Positions 34,411 to 46,551 are shown, numbered from the stretch's first letter. The stretch: DNA of 64,000 nt from Variovorax sp. CF079 (GCF_900101545.1 NZ_FMZU01000002.1:338066-402065); one strand, 5' to 3'. Program-made: numbers and translations. Notes: generated by a model from the sequence alone, not told the origin.

Positions 34411-35544
34411 TCAGCTGAAGAACTCCTTGGCCTTGTCGAACCAGCCCTTGTCGGTTGGGCTGTGCTTGTCGCCGCCCTTCTTGAGCGATTCGTCGAGTTC
34501 TTTCAGCAACTTGCGCTGGTGCTCGGTGAGCTTGACCGGTGTCTCCACGCGGATGTGGCAGTAGAGGTCGCCCGGGTAGCTGGAGCGCACGCCCTTGACA
34601 CCCTTGCCGCGCAGGCGGAACTGCTTGCCGCTCTGCGTGCCGTCGGGGATGTCGATGGCGGCCGCGCCCTTGAGCGTGGGCACGTTGATCTCGCCGCCGA
34701 GCGCGGCGGTGGTGATGCTGACCGGCACGACGCAGTGCAGGTCGTCGCCGTCGCGCTCGAACAGTTCGTGCTTCTTGAGCCGGATCTCAATATAGAGGTC
34801 GCCGGGCGGCCCGCCGTTGGTGCCGGGCTCGCCGTTGCCGGTGCTGCGGATGCGCATGCCGTCGTCGATACCGGCCGGGATCTTGACCTCGAGCGTCTTG
34901 TTGTTCTTGATCTTTCCCTGGCCATGGCAGGTGGTGCAGGGCTCGGGAATGATCTTGCCGGTGCCGTGGCAGGTCGGGCAGGTCTGCTGCACGCTGAAGA
35001 AACCCTGGCGCATCTGCACCGCGCCCTGGCCGTGGCAGGTGGTGCAGGTGATGGGCTTGGTGCCGGGCTTGGCGCCCGTGCCCTTGCAGGTGCCGCAGTC
35101 GTCCCAGCTCGGGATGCGGATCTGCGCTTCCTTGCCTTCGGCCGCTTCCTCGAGCGTGACTTCCATCGCGTAGCTCAGGTCGCTGCCGCGGAACACCTGG
35201 CGCCCGCCCTGGCGGCCGCCGCGGCCGCCGAACACGTCGCCGAAGATGTCGCCGAAGGCTTCCGCGAAGCCGCCAAAGCCTTCCGCGCCCGGCCCGCCGC
35301 GCATGTTGGGGTCGACGCCCGCATGGCCGTACTGGTCGTAGGCGGCGCGCTTCTGCGCGTCCGACAGCATCTCGTAGGCTTCCTTGACCTCCTTGAACTT
35401 GGCCTCGGCTTCCTTGCCGGTGTCGCCATGGTTGCGGTCGGGATGGTGCTTCATCGCGAGCTTGCGATAAGCCTTCTTGATTTCTTCCTCGCTGGCGTTC
35501 TTCGGGACGCCGAGGGTTTCGTAGTAGTCGCGTTTGGTGGCCAT
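34411..35544 (-). CDS. dnaJ: Chaperone DnaJ
   Basis: 377 aa, full length. The J-domain holds HPD in [12 protein letters not shown] Gly/Phe-rich region ([24 protein letters not shown]) follows, then four zinc-finger repeats [24 protein letters not shown] and CTTCHGQG, and the C-terminal substrate-binding domains. It feeds unfolded clients to DnaK and stimulates its ATPase. It is third in the grpE-dnaK-dnaJ heat-shock operon, 82 bp after dnaK, with a weak hairpin in the gap. Confidence 0.98.
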   Translation of the reverse strand: MATKRDYYETLGVPKNASEEEIKKAYRKLAMKHHPDRNHGDTGKEAEAKFKEVKEAYEMLSDAQKRAAYDQYGHAGVDPNMRGGPGAEGFGGFAEAFGDIFGDVFGGRGGRQGGRQVFRGSDLSYAMEVTLEEAAEGKEAQIRIPSWDDCGTCKGTGAKPGTKPITCTTCHGQGAVQMRQGFFSVQQTCPTCHGTGKIIPEPCTTCHGQGKIKNNKTLEVKIPAGIDDGMRIRSTGNGEPGTNGGPPGDLYIEIRLKKHELFERDGDDLHCVVPVSITTAALGGEINVPTLKGAAAIDIPDGTQSGKQFRLRGKGVKGVRSSYPGDLYCHIRVETPVKLTEHQRKLLKELDESLKKGGDKHSPTDKGWFDKAKEFFS

Positions 35545-35572
35545 GGTCGGTGGGCTTGGGGGGCGAAAACGG

Positions 35573-35591
35573 AAAAAGGCCGGACCGCCTT
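35573..35591 (-). terminator. Weak hairpin between dnaK and dnaJ
   Basis: On the minus strand AAGGC, a 6-nt loop, GCCTT and then further T residues. The 5-bp stem is short, so it may only attenuate dnaJ relative to dnaK or act as an mRNA-processing end. Confidence 0.3.
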
Positions 35592-35626
35592 GTCAGGAGA
35601 TCCAGCCTTGCATCAGGGTCGAAAAA

Positions 35627-37561
<1,935 letters not shown>

Positions 37562-37665
37562 GATGTTGTTGCTCCTGAACGCGAAAAATATGTTGTTGTG
37601 AACTTGTGGATAACCCGGCTCGATTCAAGGGACGGAGCGGGGATTTCCTGTGGGTTTCGTGTGAT

Positions 37666-38235
37666 TCAGTTAGGGGCGCTGACGGTCACCAGCGCAGGTC
37701 GCAGCACGCGGTCGGCGATGGTGTAGCCCTTCTGCAGAACGCCCACGATGGTGTTGGGCTCCTGCCCCTCGACCGGCACGACCGAGATCGCCTGATGCTG
37801 GTGCGGATCGAACTTGCTGGCCTGGGCCGGCGCGATCTCGATCACCTTGTTGCGTTCCAGCGCGCTCTTGAGCTGGCGCAGCGTGGCTTCGGCGCCTTCG
37901 CGGACCTGCTCGGGCGTGGCGTCCTTGTGGTTCAGGCCGGCTTCGAGGCTGTCCAGCACCGGCAGCAGGCTTTCGGCGAAGGACTCGATGGCGAACTTGC
38001 GGCCCTTGCTCACCTCCTCGTCGGCGCGGCGGCGCGCGTTCTGCACGTCGGCCTGCGCGCGCAGGTACTGGTCGGCCAGTTCGGCGTTCTTGGCCCGAAG
38101 CTCGGCGATCTCGGCCGTGGCGGCTGCCAGCGCGTCGGCCTCGTTGGCGGCTTGCGCGGCTTCCAGCTCTTCGGGGCTGGGCTCGCCCTGCAGGAAGTTC
38201 TCTGGATTCGATTGGGGGTTTTGCGGGTCTGACAT
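37666..38235 (-). CDS. grpE: Nucleotide exchange factor GrpE
   Basis: 189 aa. A long coiled coil ([43 protein letters not shown]) leads into [35 protein letters not shown], and the beta domain ends [23 protein letters not shown], the GrpE signature. It releases ADP from DnaK. It is the first gene of the heat-shock operon, with a clear sigma-32 promoter 48 bp upstream. Confidence 0.97.
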   Translation of the reverse strand: MSDPQNPQSNPENFLQGEPSPEELEAAQAANEADALAAATAEIAELRAKNAELADQYLRAQADVQNARRRADEEVSKGRKFAIESFAESLLPVLDSLEAGLNHKDATPEQVREGAEATLRQLKSALERNKVIEIAPAQASKFDPHQHQAISVVPVEGQEPNTIVGVLQKGYTIADRVLRPALVTVSAPN

Positions 38236-38282
38236 GCTCAAAAAGCCGGCGTCCACGCCGGAAAACAAAACAATAGCGGGCC

Positions 38283-38310
38283 AGATGGGGCTGGGTGCGG
38301 GGTTTTCAAG
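38283..38310 (-). promoter_or_regulatory. Sigma-32 heat-shock promoter of grpE-dnaK-dnaJ
   Basis: On the minus strand CTTGAAA, 13 bp, CCCCATCT: both RpoH boxes match consensus at accepted spacing. The predicted start near 38276 leaves a leader of about 41 nt to grpE. Confidence 0.88.
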
Positions 38311-38311
38311 G

Positions 38312-38340
38312 CAAAAAAATGCGCCCATCCAGGCGCATTT
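38312..38340 (-). terminator. Rho-independent terminator of the FKBP gene
   Basis: A 9-bp perfect stem (AAATGCGCC / GGCGCATTT) with a 6-nt loop, running into a T tract on the minus strand. It lies 25 bp beyond the FKBP stop and directly upstream of the sigma-32 -35 box, insulating the heat-shock operon. Confidence 0.85.
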
Positions 38341-38365
38341 CGCTCGGGGCGGCGGTGCCGCCCGT

Positions 38366-38716
38366 TCAGTGGGCGTCGAGCAGCTCGACGTCGAACTTCA
38401 AGGTTGCATTCGGGGGAATCACGCCGCCGGCGCCGCGTGCGCCGTAGCCGAGGGCGGGCGGGATGATCAGGGTGCGCTGGCCGCCGATCTTCATGCCGGC
38501 GACGCCTTCGTCCCAGCCCTTGATGACCTGGCCGGCGCCCAGCGAGAAGGCGAAAGGGTCGTTGCGGTCGCGGCTGGAATCGAACTTGGCGCCCTGCACG
38601 CCGTCGTTGTAGAGCCAGCCGGTGTAGTGCACATGCACGTGCTGGCCGGCCTTGGCTTCGGCGCCGTCGCCGACGGTGGTGTCTTCGTACTGCAGGCCGG
38701 AGGGAGTGATGGGCAT
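38366..38716 (-). CDS. FKBP-type peptidyl-prolyl isomerase
   Basis: 116 aa, a single FKBP domain. [61 protein letters not shown] and [14 protein letters not shown] carry the active-site Tyr, Phe, Asp, Trp and Ile positions of the family. No signal peptide, so it is probably cytoplasmic. It speeds proline isomerisation during folding. It follows an HxlR regulator gene by 40 bp and ends in a strong terminator before grpE. Confidence 0.94.
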   Translation of the reverse strand: MPITPSGLQYEDTTVGDGAEAKAGQHVHVHYTGWLYNDGVQGAKFDSSRDRNDPFAFSLGAGQVIKGWDEGVAGMKIGGQRTLIIPPALGYGARGAGGVIPPNATLKFDVELLDAH

Positions 38717-38756
38717 GAGATGCTCCTTTGGGGGATGAAGGAAAAAGGCCCGCAGT

Positions 38757-39116
38757 TTAACGAGGCGCCGGATTCGGCCCGAGTGCGGGTGCAGCAGGCA
38801 CGGCAGGCGCCGCCTTCTTGACCTGGTTCACCTGCCACTTCACGGCAAAGGCCTGGAGGTCGGACAGGCGCTTGAGCAAGTCCTGCCCGCTCAACGTGAG
38901 GCTGTAGCCCTCGCTGCCGTGGTTCACGATGCCGGCTTCGCGCAGCTCCTTGATGCGGGTGTTGAGGGTGTTGGGCGTGATGTTGCCGACGCTGTCCTGC
39001 AGCAGGCGGAAGGTCTGGGCATGGCCGTCACGCAGTGCCCAGAGCACGCGCAGTGCATAGCGGGCTTCCAGCAGCGCAAGCAATTGGTTGACGGCCGCGT
39101 TTTCCTTGCTACTCAT
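38757..39116 (-). CDS. HxlR-type winged-helix regulator
   Basis: 119 aa. LLEARYALRVLWALRDGHAQTFRLLQDSVGNITPNTLNTRIKELREAGIV is the HxlR wHTH core, with SEGYSLTLSGQDLLKRL as the wing. The C-terminal tail is Ala/Pro-rich. HxlR proteins often sense aldehydes or redox stress through Cys, but no Cys is visible here, so the signal is unknown. It lies between psd and the FKBP gene. Confidence 0.85.
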   Translation of the reverse strand: MSSKENAAVNQLLALLEARYALRVLWALRDGHAQTFRLLQDSVGNITPNTLNTRIKELREAGIVNHGSEGYSLTLSGQDLLKRLSDLQAFAVKWQVNQVKKAAPAVPAAPALGPNPAPR

Positions 39117-39233
39117 CGAACAACATCTCCTCGGGGCGGCGGCTGCTGCACGGCGCTGTGGCGCCGCGCGTTTTTTATGTTGGGTGCTGGACCACTCGGA
39201 TCGGGCCGGCGACTATATCCCAGAAGGCAGCTT

Positions 39234-39250
39234 GCTACAAGTTTTATAGC
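39234..39250. repeat. Short inverted repeat GCTA-N9-TAGC
   Basis: A small AT-rich inverted repeat in the 174-bp gap between psd and the HxlR gene. Similar GCTA/TAGC-flanked AT-rich elements are frequent between genes in Comamonadaceae, as far as I recall. A possible minus-strand -10 (TATAGT, near 39213) for the HxlR gene lies beside it. Nothing else is seen in this gap. Confidence 0.3.
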
Positions 39251-39290
39251 TATGCAATGAAGCCGGCTGCGGGTTGCAGCGGCAGCGCCT

Positions 39291-40142
39291 TCAGGAGGTC
39301 GAATGGTTGGCCATGAATTCGCCGAGCCGGATCGCGCCTGCCGGCGCCCATGCCGGGTTGAAGACGAGCGGCGGCGGCGGGAACAGCATCACGACCGTGG
39401 ATCCGAGCAGGAAGCGGCCCATCTCTTCGCCCTTCTTGAGCACGATCTGGCGGTCAGCGTAGTCCCATTCGCGCACCTCGCCGCCGCGCGGCGGGTTGAC
39501 CACGCCATGCCACACGGTCGCCATGCTGCCGACGATGGTGGCGCCGACCAGCACCAGCACGAAGGGGCCGCGCGCCGACTCGAAGATGCACACCACGCGC
39601 TCGTTGCGCGCGAAGAGGCCGGGCACGCCGCGCGCCGTGGCCGGGTTGACCGAGAACAGCTCGCCCGGCACATAGACCATGCGCAGCAGGCGCCCGTCGC
39701 AGGGCATGTGGATGCGGTGGTAGTCCTTCGGGCTCAGATAGAGCGTGGCGAAACTGCCGTGCTCGAACTGCGCCGCCAGCGCCGCATCGCCGCCGACCAG
39801 CGCGGTGATGGTGTAGCTGTGGCCCTTGGCCTGGAAGATCTGGTCGCCCTCGATGGGGCCGAACTGGCTGATCGCGCCGTCGACCGGCGACACCAGGTCG
39901 GCTTGCGCGATCGGGCGCGCGCCGGGCTTCAGGGCCCGGGTGAAGAACTCGTTGAAGCTCGGGTAGCTCGCGATGTCGCTGTCCAGCGCCTCGCCCATGT
40001 CGACGCCGTACTTGGCGACGAAGCGGCGGATGATCCAGGTCGTGACCGCACCGCGCTCCTTGCCCGCGACCCAGCCGGCAAACGAAGTCAGCGCCTGTTT
40101 GGGAAAGAGGTACTGCGGCAGGACGAAGAGGCGGTCGGACAA
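39291..40142 (-). CDS. psd: Phosphatidylserine decarboxylase proenzyme
   Basis: 283 aa. It converts phosphatidylserine to phosphatidylethanolamine at the inner membrane. FNEFFTRALKPGARPI, SPVDGAISQFG, and KDYHRIHMPCDG with the catalytic His are present. The self-cleavage site LGST, where the Ser becomes the pyruvoyl group, appears in MGRFLLGSTVVMLF. The start is MSDRLFVLPQYLFP. A Bug gene lies upstream on the same strand by 67 bp. Confidence 0.97.
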   Translation of the reverse strand: MSDRLFVLPQYLFPKQALTSFAGWVAGKERGAVTTWIIRRFVAKYGVDMGEALDSDIASYPSFNEFFTRALKPGARPIAQADLVSPVDGAISQFGPIEGDQIFQAKGHSYTITALVGGDAALAAQFEHGSFATLYLSPKDYHRIHMPCDGRLLRMVYVPGELFSVNPATARGVPGLFARNERVVCIFESARGPFVLVLVGATIVGSMATVWHGVVNPPRGGEVREWDYADRQIVLKKGEEMGRFLLGSTVVMLFPPPPLVFNPAWAPAGAIRLGEFMANHSTS

Positions 40143-40209
40143 GAAGGCGCTTCCAAAAAGGGGAAGGCGATTCTATCGAGCGCCCCGCCTGTCGCCAGTG
40201 GGACGGCGG

Positions 40210-41202
40210 CTACTCCGCCTTGATCGCCGCCGCCTTGATCACTTGCGCCCATTTTTCGACCTCGGCCTTCTGGAAGGCGGCGATCTGCGCGGTCGTCATG
40301 TCGGCCGGTTCCATGCCGAAGCCCTTGAGCTTGTCCTGCATCTCGGGCTGGGCGAGGATCTTGCGGATCTCGGTGTGCAGGCGATCGACCACCGGCGCCG
40401 GAGTCCCGGCCGGCACGAAGATGGCCTGCCAGGAGAGCACCTCGAAGTCCTTCAGACCCGGCAGGCCCGACTCCGCCACCGTCGGCACGTCCGGCATCGA
40501 GGCCAGCCGCTTGGCCGAGCTGACCGCGATCGCGCGCAGCTTGCCGCTCTGGATGTGCGGGCCGGCCACCACGGTGGTGTCGAACATCATGTCGACCTGG
40601 CCGCCGATCACGTCCTGGATCGCAGGGCCGCTGCCCTTGTAGGGCACGTGCGTGAACTTGACGCCCGACCTGTACGACAGCAGCTCCAGCGTCAGATGCT
40701 GCGAGGTGCCGGTGCCGGCCGAAGCGGACGAGAGCCCGCCCGACTTGGTCTTGCTGGCCTCCAGCACATCCTTCAGCGTCTTGTAGGGGCTCGCCTGGTT
40801 GACCACCAGCACCACCGGGTTGGTGCCGATCAGCGTGACCGGCGCAAAGGACTTCTGCGGGTCGTAGCCGATCTTGGGGTAGAGGCTCACGTTGATCGCG
40901 TGCGAGCTGATGGTGCCGCCCAGCATCGTGTAGCCGTCGGGCGCGGCGCGCGACGCGATCTCCGAACCCACGCTGCCGCCGGCACCGCCCTTGTTGTCGA
41001 TCACGATGCTGGTGCCCAGCGCGGGCCCGAGCTTCTGGCCGATCAGGCGGCCGAGCACGTCGGTGGTGCCGCCGGCCGGGAAGGGCACGAGGTAGGTGAT
41101 GGCCTTGCCGGTCGGCCATTGGCCTTGAGCGAAAGCGGGCAGGGCGGGCAGGCCCGCGGCGAGCGAGGCGATGGCGGTCTGGATGAGGGTGCGGCGTTGC
41201 AT
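40210..41202 (-). CDS. Bug/TctC-family periplasmic solute-binding protein
   Basis: 330 aa with a signal peptide ending ALPAFAQ. Bug marks: ITYLVPFPAGGTTDVLGRLIG, IVIDNKGGAGGSVGSEI, THVPYKGSGPAIQDVIGGQVDMMFD and TPAPVVDRLHTEI. It is the last gene of the presumed nine-gene hexuronate operon, 45 bp after a secreted lactonase gene. It may bind a sugar acid or lactone, complementing the TRAP transporter. No TctAB is nearby. Confidence 0.92.
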   Translation of the reverse strand: MQRRTLIQTAIASLAAGLPALPAFAQGQWPTGKAITYLVPFPAGGTTDVLGRLIGQKLGPALGTSIVIDNKGGAGGSVGSEIASRAAPDGYTMLGGTISSHAINVSLYPKIGYDPQKSFAPVTLIGTNPVVLVVNQASPYKTLKDVLEASKTKSGGLSSASAGTGTSQHLTLELLSYRSGVKFTHVPYKGSGPAIQDVIGGQVDMMFDTTVVAGPHIQSGKLRAIAVSSAKRLASMPDVPTVAESGLPGLKDFEVLSWQAIFVPAGTPAPVVDRLHTEIRKILAQPEMQDKLKGFGMEPADMTTAQIAAFQKAEVEKWAQVIKAAAIKAE

Positions 41203-41247
41203 GACAGTGTCTCCTTGGCGTTCAGGTACAAAAAACTCAGCGCGAGC

Positions 41248-42345
41248 TCACGGCAGCTCGACGATCTCGACCCAGTTCGGGTTCTTGCCCAGCGGCAGTC
41301 GCTGGGGCGTGCCGAGGGCACCGCTCGCAGCGTCGATCGGGTGCACCGAGGCGCTGTGGGACTCCTGGCCGACGGCGATCAGGAAACGGCTGCTCGGATC
41401 GATGGCGAAGCCGCGCGGCGTCTTCTCGGTCGGTGTCTGGCCCAGCGCTTGCAGCCGGCCGGTCGAGGCGTCGACCTTGAAGCCCGACAGCGTGCTGGAC
41501 GTGCGCTCCGATGCGTAGAGATAGCGGCCGTCGGGCGTGAGATGAAGATCGGCGGCCCAGGGCTTGCCGGTGAAGCCCGCGGGCAGCACGGTGGCGCTCT
41601 GCTGGAGTTGCAGCGTGCCGCGGGCGGCGTCCCAGGCATACACATGCAGGCCGGCGTCGAGCTCGTTCAGCAGGTACACGTTGCGCTGCGCCTTGTCCCA
41701 GACGAAGTGGCGCGGTCCCGACTTCGCCGCGCCGGTCGTCAGCGGCGGGTCGTTGGGCGACAAGACCCCGGTCTGGGCGTCGAAGCGCCAGCTCGAGACG
41801 TTGTCGCCGCCCAGGCTGGTCGCCAGCACGAAGCGATTGCCGGCATCGGCGTGAATCGCGTGTGCGTTGGGTGCCGTGGGAAGCAACTGCTGGATCGGGC
41901 CGACGTTGCCCGCCTTGTCGATGCTGTTGACCGTGATCTTGTGCCCCGGGTAGGAAGCCGCGAACAGCCAGCGCCCCGTGGCGTCGGTGTCGATGTTGGC
42001 CATGCTGTCGGCCAGCGGCGCCTCGCCCAGCTTCTTCAGCTTGCCGCTGGTGCCATCGATCGCGAAACTCGCGACGCGAAAGGGCTGCGAGCGAAGTGCG
42101 GCGTACAGGAAGCGCTTGTCGGGGCTCACGGCCATTGGCATCACCATGCCGCCGACGTTCACCGACTCCACAGGCTTCAGCGTGCCCTGGCCGCGGTCGA
42201 GCTCGAGAACGGAGATCTCCTGGCTGTCCGCATTGGACACGTAGACCCAGGTGGCGGCCGAAACGTTGCCGCCGATCGCGGCGAGTCCGGGCACGAGCAG
42301 CAGCGCGAGGCGGCGCAGCGCGCGAGAAGTGATGGCTGGATGCAT
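41248..42345 (-). CDS. Secreted beta-propeller lactonase (YbhE/6-phosphogluconolactonase family)
   Basis: 365 aa. A signal peptide (LALLLVPGLAAIGGNVSA-A) precedes repeated propeller blades such as WVYVSNADSQEISVLELD, PDKRFLYAALRS, DATGRWLFAAS, PDGRYLYASERTSSTLSGFKVD and SSRFLIAVGQES. The family includes Pgl and galactarolactone or muconate-lactonising enzymes. Export to the periplasm makes a phosphorylated substrate unlikely. Context with uronate dehydrogenase suggests hydrolysis of a free aldarolactone or sugar lactone. Confidence 0.87.
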   Translation of the reverse strand: MHPAITSRALRRLALLLVPGLAAIGGNVSAATWVYVSNADSQEISVLELDRGQGTLKPVESVNVGGMVMPMAVSPDKRFLYAALRSQPFRVASFAIDGTSGKLKKLGEAPLADSMANIDTDATGRWLFAASYPGHKITVNSIDKAGNVGPIQQLLPTAPNAHAIHADAGNRFVLATSLGGDNVSSWRFDAQTGVLSPNDPPLTTGAAKSGPRHFVWDKAQRNVYLLNELDAGLHVYAWDAARGTLQLQQSATVLPAGFTGKPWAADLHLTPDGRYLYASERTSSTLSGFKVDASTGRLQALGQTPTEKTPRGFAIDPSSRFLIAVGQESHSASVHPIDAASGALGTPQRLPLGKNPNWVEIVELP

Positions 42346-42373
42346 ATTTTTCTTCCTTAGGGGTTCAGCCGGT

Positions 42374-43138
42374 TCAAGGCATGTACTGGCCGCCGTTGAC
42401 TTCGAGAATCTGGCCCGTCACGTAGCTCGAAAGCTGCTCCGAGGCGAGGTAGAGAAAGGCGCCCACGCAGTCGTCGGGCTCGCCGATGCGGGCCATCGGG
42501 ATCGTGGCCTTGAAGGACTCGAGCATCTGGGGCGTCGAGAACTGGTCGTGGAAGGGCGTCTGGATCACGCCCGGCGCCACCGCGTTGACGCGGATGCGGT
42601 CGAGTGCAAGCTCCTTGGCCAGGCCGCGGGTCGCCGTGCTGACGAAGCCCTTGGCGCCGGCATACAGGTAGGCGCCGGGCCCGCCGCCGTGGCGCGCCGC
42701 GACCGACGAGACATTGATGATGCTGCCGCCGCGGCCCTGCGCGCGCATCAGCGGCACCACTTCGCGGCAGAAGGCGAGCACCGAGCGCGCGTTGATGTGC
42801 AGCACCTCGTCGAAGAGCGCGTCGTCGAAGTCGGCGATCGGCACGCGCTTGACCAGGCTGCCGGCGTTGTTGACAAGGACGTCGATGCCGCCAAGTCGTG
42901 CGACGGTTTCGCGCACCACGCGCCGGATCGCTTCGGTGTCGCGTACGTCGCCCTGCAACGCGAAGGCTTCGCCGCCGGCGGCGGTGATCGCGTCCACCAC
43001 CTCCTTCGCGGGGCCGGCCGAGCGGTTGTAGTGGACGGCCACGCGCATGCCGCGCGCCGCGTAGGCCCGTGCGACGGCGGCACCGATGCCGGTGCTGGCG
43101 CCCGTGACGAGGGCGGTCTTGCCTTTCAGATCTTCCAT
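42374..43138 (-). CDS. Short-chain dehydrogenase/reductase
   Basis: 254 aa, classical SDR. TGASTGIGAAVARAYA is the TGxxxGIG cofactor loop, NNAG follows in VLVNNAGSLVK, Ser lies in INVSSVAARHG, and the YxxxK pair in YLYAGAKGF. The C-terminal VTGQILEVNGGQYMP is standard. It sits 13 bp after garD in the hexuronate operon and may reduce or oxidise a keto-sugar acid, but its substrate is not shown by sequence. Confidence 0.9.
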   Translation of the reverse strand: MEDLKGKTALVTGASTGIGAAVARAYAARGMRVAVHYNRSAGPAKEVVDAITAAGGEAFALQGDVRDTEAIRRVVRETVARLGGIDVLVNNAGSLVKRVPIADFDDALFDEVLHINARSVLAFCREVVPLMRAQGRGGSIINVSSVAARHGGGPGAYLYAGAKGFVSTATRGLAKELALDRIRVNAVAPGVIQTPFHDQFSTPQMLESFKATIPMARIGEPDDCVGAFLYLASEQLSSYVTGQILEVNGGQYMP

Positions 43139-43151
43139 GCGATTCTCCTTT

Positions 43152-44726
43152 TCAGGTGACGGGCGCCGGGTTGAACAGCACCAGCGCGTTGTGCAGCTTC
43201 CAGTGCTCGGCCCAGGTCTTCTTGCGGCCACTGGCCACGTCGAGCATCAGCCGGAACAGCTCCCAGCCCACGTCTTCGATCGTGGCTTCGCCGTCGGCAA
43301 TGCGGCCGGCGTTGACGTCCATCAGGTCGTGCCAGCGGCGCGCGAGATCGCTGCGCGTGGCGACCTTGATCACCGGCACCTCGGCCAGCCCGTAGGGCGT
43401 GCCGCGGCCGGTGGTGAACACGTGCAGGTTGATGCCGGCCGCGAGCTGCAGCGTGCCGCAAATGAAGTCGCTGGCCGGCGTGGCGGCATAGAGCAGGCCC
43501 TTCTGCCGCGCCTTCTCGCCCGGCGCGACGACGCCCGAGATCGGCGAGCTGCCCGACTTCACGATCGAGCCCATCGCCTTCTCGACGATGTTGGAGAGCC
43601 CGCCCTTCTTGTTGCCGGGCGTGGTGTTGGCGCTGCGGTCGACGCGGCCCTTGTCGAGGTAGGCGTCGTACCAGGCCATCTCGCGGATCATCGCCTCGGC
43701 CACCTCGGGCGTGGTCGCGCGGGAGGTGAGCTGGTCGATGCCGTCGCGCACCTCGGTCACCTCCGAGAACATCACGGTCGCGCCGGCGCGCACCAGCAGG
43801 TCGGTGCAGAAGCCGACCGCCGGGTTGGCGGTGACGCCCGAGAAGGCATCGCTGCCGCCGCACTGCACGCCGACCACCAGCTCGCTGGCGGGCACGGTTT
43901 CGCGCCGGCGGGCGTTGAGGCGCTCGAGATGCTCCTCGGCCTGGCGCAGGATCGAATCGACCATCGACATGAAGCCGATGTGCGCCTCGTCCTGCAGGCA
44001 CACCACGTCCAGCCCGGTCTCCGCGCTGGCGCCGACGTCGGCCACGTTGCGTTCGTCGATCAAGGGAATCGTGCCGGGCGGCATCAGGCGCTCGGGCTGC
44101 AGCTTCTCGCAGCCCAGGCTCACCACCATCACCTCGCCGCCGAAGTTGGGGTTGAGGCTGATGTTGCGCAGCGTGCGGATCGGAATGATCGCGTCGGGCG
44201 CATCGATCGCAACGCCGCAGCCATAGCCGTGCTCCAGCGCCACCACGTCGTCGACGTTCGGAAACTTCGGCAGCAGCTCGGCCTTGATGCGCTGCACGGC
44301 GAACTCGGTCACGCCGGCCACGCACTGCACGGTCTGGGTGATGGCCAGGATGTTTCGGGATCCGACCGAGCCGTCGGGATTGCGGTAGCCCTCGAAGGTG
44401 TAGCCCTCGAGCGGCGCCTGCGGCGGCGGCTTGACGGTGGCGATCGGCAGGCCTTCGAGCTCCCGTGCGGCGGGCATCTTCAAGAGCCGCTCGTGCACCC
44501 AGCTGCCGGCGGCGATGGGCTTCAGCGCATAGCCGATCACGACGTCGTAGCGCCGCACCTCGCCGCCTTCGGGAATGTCGACCAGCGCCACCTTGTGCGC
44601 CTGCGGCACCTTCTCGACCAGCGCCAGGCCCGAGGGGAACACGGTGCCGGCAGGCAGCCCGCCGTCGTTGGCCACGATCGCGACGTTGTCGCGCTCGTGC
44701 ATGGTGATGTAGAGAGGTTCGCTCAT
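43152..44726 (-). CDS. garD: Galactarate dehydratase
   Basis: 524 aa, matching GarD (523 in E. coli). It dehydrates meso-galactarate to 5-keto-4-deoxy-D-glucarate with iron. The N-terminal SAF domain (residues about 5-95, [23 protein letters not shown]) is followed by the UxaA/GarD core: [46 protein letters not shown], and the [10 protein letters not shown] end motif. ATG overlaps the dctM stop by 4 nt. Altronate dehydratase is the nearest alternative, but the single-chain fused length favours GarD. Confidence 0.93.
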   Translation of the reverse strand: MSEPLYITMHERDNVAIVANDGGLPAGTVFPSGLALVEKVPQAHKVALVDIPEGGEVRRYDVVIGYALKPIAAGSWVHERLLKMPAARELEGLPIATVKPPPQAPLEGYTFEGYRNPDGSVGSRNILAITQTVQCVAGVTEFAVQRIKAELLPKFPNVDDVVALEHGYGCGVAIDAPDAIIPIRTLRNISLNPNFGGEVMVVSLGCEKLQPERLMPPGTIPLIDERNVADVGASAETGLDVVCLQDEAHIGFMSMVDSILRQAEEHLERLNARRRETVPASELVVGVQCGGSDAFSGVTANPAVGFCTDLLVRAGATVMFSEVTEVRDGIDQLTSRATTPEVAEAMIREMAWYDAYLDKGRVDRSANTTPGNKKGGLSNIVEKAMGSIVKSGSSPISGVVAPGEKARQKGLLYAATPASDFICGTLQLAAGINLHVFTTGRGTPYGLAEVPVIKVATRSDLARRWHDLMDVNAGRIADGEATIEDVGWELFRLMLDVASGRKKTWAEHWKLHNALVLFNPAPVT

Positions 44727-46021
44727 TTGGGTGCGGAGAAGAGCTCGGGCAGCCACAGGGAGAAGGCCGGCACGTAGGTCACGAGCATCAGGCACACCAG
44801 CAGCGCCCCGTAGAAGGGCCAGATCGATCGCATCACCTGCCCGACCGACACCCCTCCGATGGCGCAGCCGATGAACTGCGTGGTGCCGACCGGCGGCGTG
44901 TTCAGGCCGAGCGCGCAGTTGATCAGCATGACGATGCCGAACTGCACCGGGCTCATGCCGAACTGCATCGCGATCGGCAGGAAGATCGGCGTGCAGATCA
45001 GGATCGTGGCGGCCATGTCGAGGAAGGTGCCCAGCACGAACAGCAGCACGTTGATCATCAGGAAGATGACCCACGGGCTGCTCGAGACCGAGGTCATCAG
45101 TTCGCCGGTTTTCTGCGGCACCTCGTACAGCGCCATGAAGTAGCCGAAGGCCGAGGAGATGCCGATCAGCAGCAGCACCACGCCGGTGGTCTTGCAGGCC
45201 TTGGCGCAGGCCTTCAGAAAATCCTGCCAACTGAGCGACCGGTACACCAGCACCGTGACGCCCAGCGCCCACAGCACGGCGGTGGCTGCCGACTCGGTGG
45301 CGGTGAACACCCCCGACAGGATGCCGACGAGGATGATCGCGACGATCAGGAGCCCGGGCAGCGCGCCGATGAAGGCCGCCAGCACCTCGCCCCAGCCGGG
45401 GAAAGCGCCGCGGATCGGGTAGCCGCGCTTGACCGCCACGTAATACGCCGCCCCCAGATTGCACAGCGTCAGGATCAGCGCCGGAATCATCCCCGCCAGG
45501 ATCAGGCTCAGCACGCTGACCGAGGCGATGCCGGTGGTGGCCAGTGTGAAGATGATGAGGTTGTGCGAGGTCGGCATCAGCGCGCCGACCAGCGCCGCGT
45601 GCGTGGTGACGTTGACCGCGTAGTCCGCGTCGTAGCCCTCGCGCTTCATCAGCGGGATCATCACCGAGCCCATGGCCGACACGTCGGCCACCGGCGAGCC
45701 CGCCACGCCGCCGAACAGCGTGCAGCCGATCACGTTGCTCATGCCGAGCCCGCCGCGCACATGGCCGATCAGGCTGTTGGCAAAGCGCACGATGCGTTGC
45801 GCGATGCCGCCGTAGAGCATCAGCTCGCCGGCGAACACGAAGAAGGGGATGGCCAGGAACGAGAAGATCTGCATCCCGCCGACCATCTTCTGGAACACCA
45901 CCGCCACCGGCAGACCGGCGTAGAGCACGGTGGCGACCGAGGCGAGGCCGATCGAGAACGCGACCGGCACGCCGAGGACCAGCAGCGCGAGAAAACTAAG
46001 AGAGAGAACAGTCAATTCCAC
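44723..46021 (-). CDS. TRAP transporter large permease, DctM
   Basis: 432 aa with about 12 hydrophobic helices. Family marks: [57 protein letters not shown], and the closing [33 protein letters not shown]. It is the sodium-coupled membrane domain that moves the acid delivered by DctP. It overlaps the DctQ 3' end by 10 nt and the garD start by 4 nt, which ties the transporter to galactarate metabolism. Confidence 0.95.
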   Translation of the reverse strand: MELTVLSLSFLALLVLGVPVAFSIGLASVATVLYAGLPVAVVFQKMVGGMQIFSFLAIPFFVFAGELMLYGGIAQRIVRFANSLIGHVRGGLGMSNVIGCTLFGGVAGSPVADVSAMGSVMIPLMKREGYDADYAVNVTTHAALVGALMPTSHNLIIFTLATTGIASVSVLSLILAGMIPALILTLCNLGAAYYVAVKRGYPIRGAFPGWGEVLAAFIGALPGLLIVAIILVGILSGVFTATESAATAVLWALGVTVLVYRSLSWQDFLKACAKACKTTGVVLLLIGISSAFGYFMALYEVPQKTGELMTSVSSSPWVIFLMINVLLFVLGTFLDMAATILICTPIFLPIAMQFGMSPVQFGIVMLINCALGLNTPPVGTTQFIGCAIGGVSVGQVMRSIWPFYGALLVCLMLVTYVPAFSLWLPELFSAPK

Positions 46022-46551
46022 GCCGGCACCACTTCCTCGTCACGCAGCAGTGCCACGATGTGTTCAACCGAAAACAGAACGATCAACATGCCCGCGATCA
46101 CGAGCGCCAGGTAGTCCATGCCCACCGGAATGCCCAGCATGGGCTTGATGTCGCTCCACTTGAGCCGGGTCCAGAGCCAGCCGCTGGAAACCATGATGGC
46201 GCCGAACAGCGCCACCAGCGCGTGGATCAGGATCTCGATCTTGAGGCGCAGCGACTCCGGCAACAGGGCGACCAGCGAATCCAGGCCGATGTGGCCGGCA
46301 TCGCGCACGCCGACCGCCACGCCCAGCGCGGTGACGTACAGCACCAGCTGCAGCGCGAGGCCCTCGGCCCAGACCGGCGTGTCGTTGAAGAGGTAGCGCC
46401 CGACCACCTGGTACTGCACGCACACGATGATGGCGATCAGCAGCACCACCGCCAGCATCAGGCTGGCCTTGGACAGCAGCGCGCACACGCGCGAGTACGC
46501 ATGGCGCGAGGGCGGGCGCGAGGTTTCGGGTTCGGCCGGCCCGTCGATCAC
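46012..46551 (-). CDS. TRAP transporter small permease, DctQ
   Basis: 179 aa from GTG, which overlaps the dctP stop as GTGA. Four helices are visible, including [25 protein letters not shown] with the DctQ (V)xxRYxF mark, followed by [36 protein letters not shown]. It bridges DctP and DctM in the inner membrane. Confidence 0.92.
   Translation of the reverse strand: MIDGPAEPETSRPPSRHAYSRVCALLSKASLMLAVVLLIAIIVCVQYQVVGRYLFNDTPVWAEGLALQLVLYVTALGVAVGVRDAGHIGLDSLVALLPESLRLKIEILIHALVALFGAIMVSSGWLWTRLKWSDIKPMLGIPVGMDYLALVIAGMLIVLFSVEHIVALLRDEEVVPAWN

Noticed and set aside
39150..39180. Plus-strand hairpin with T run (GGCGC...GCGCC then TTTTTT)
   Set aside because: No plus-strand gene ends here; both flanking genes are on the minus strand.
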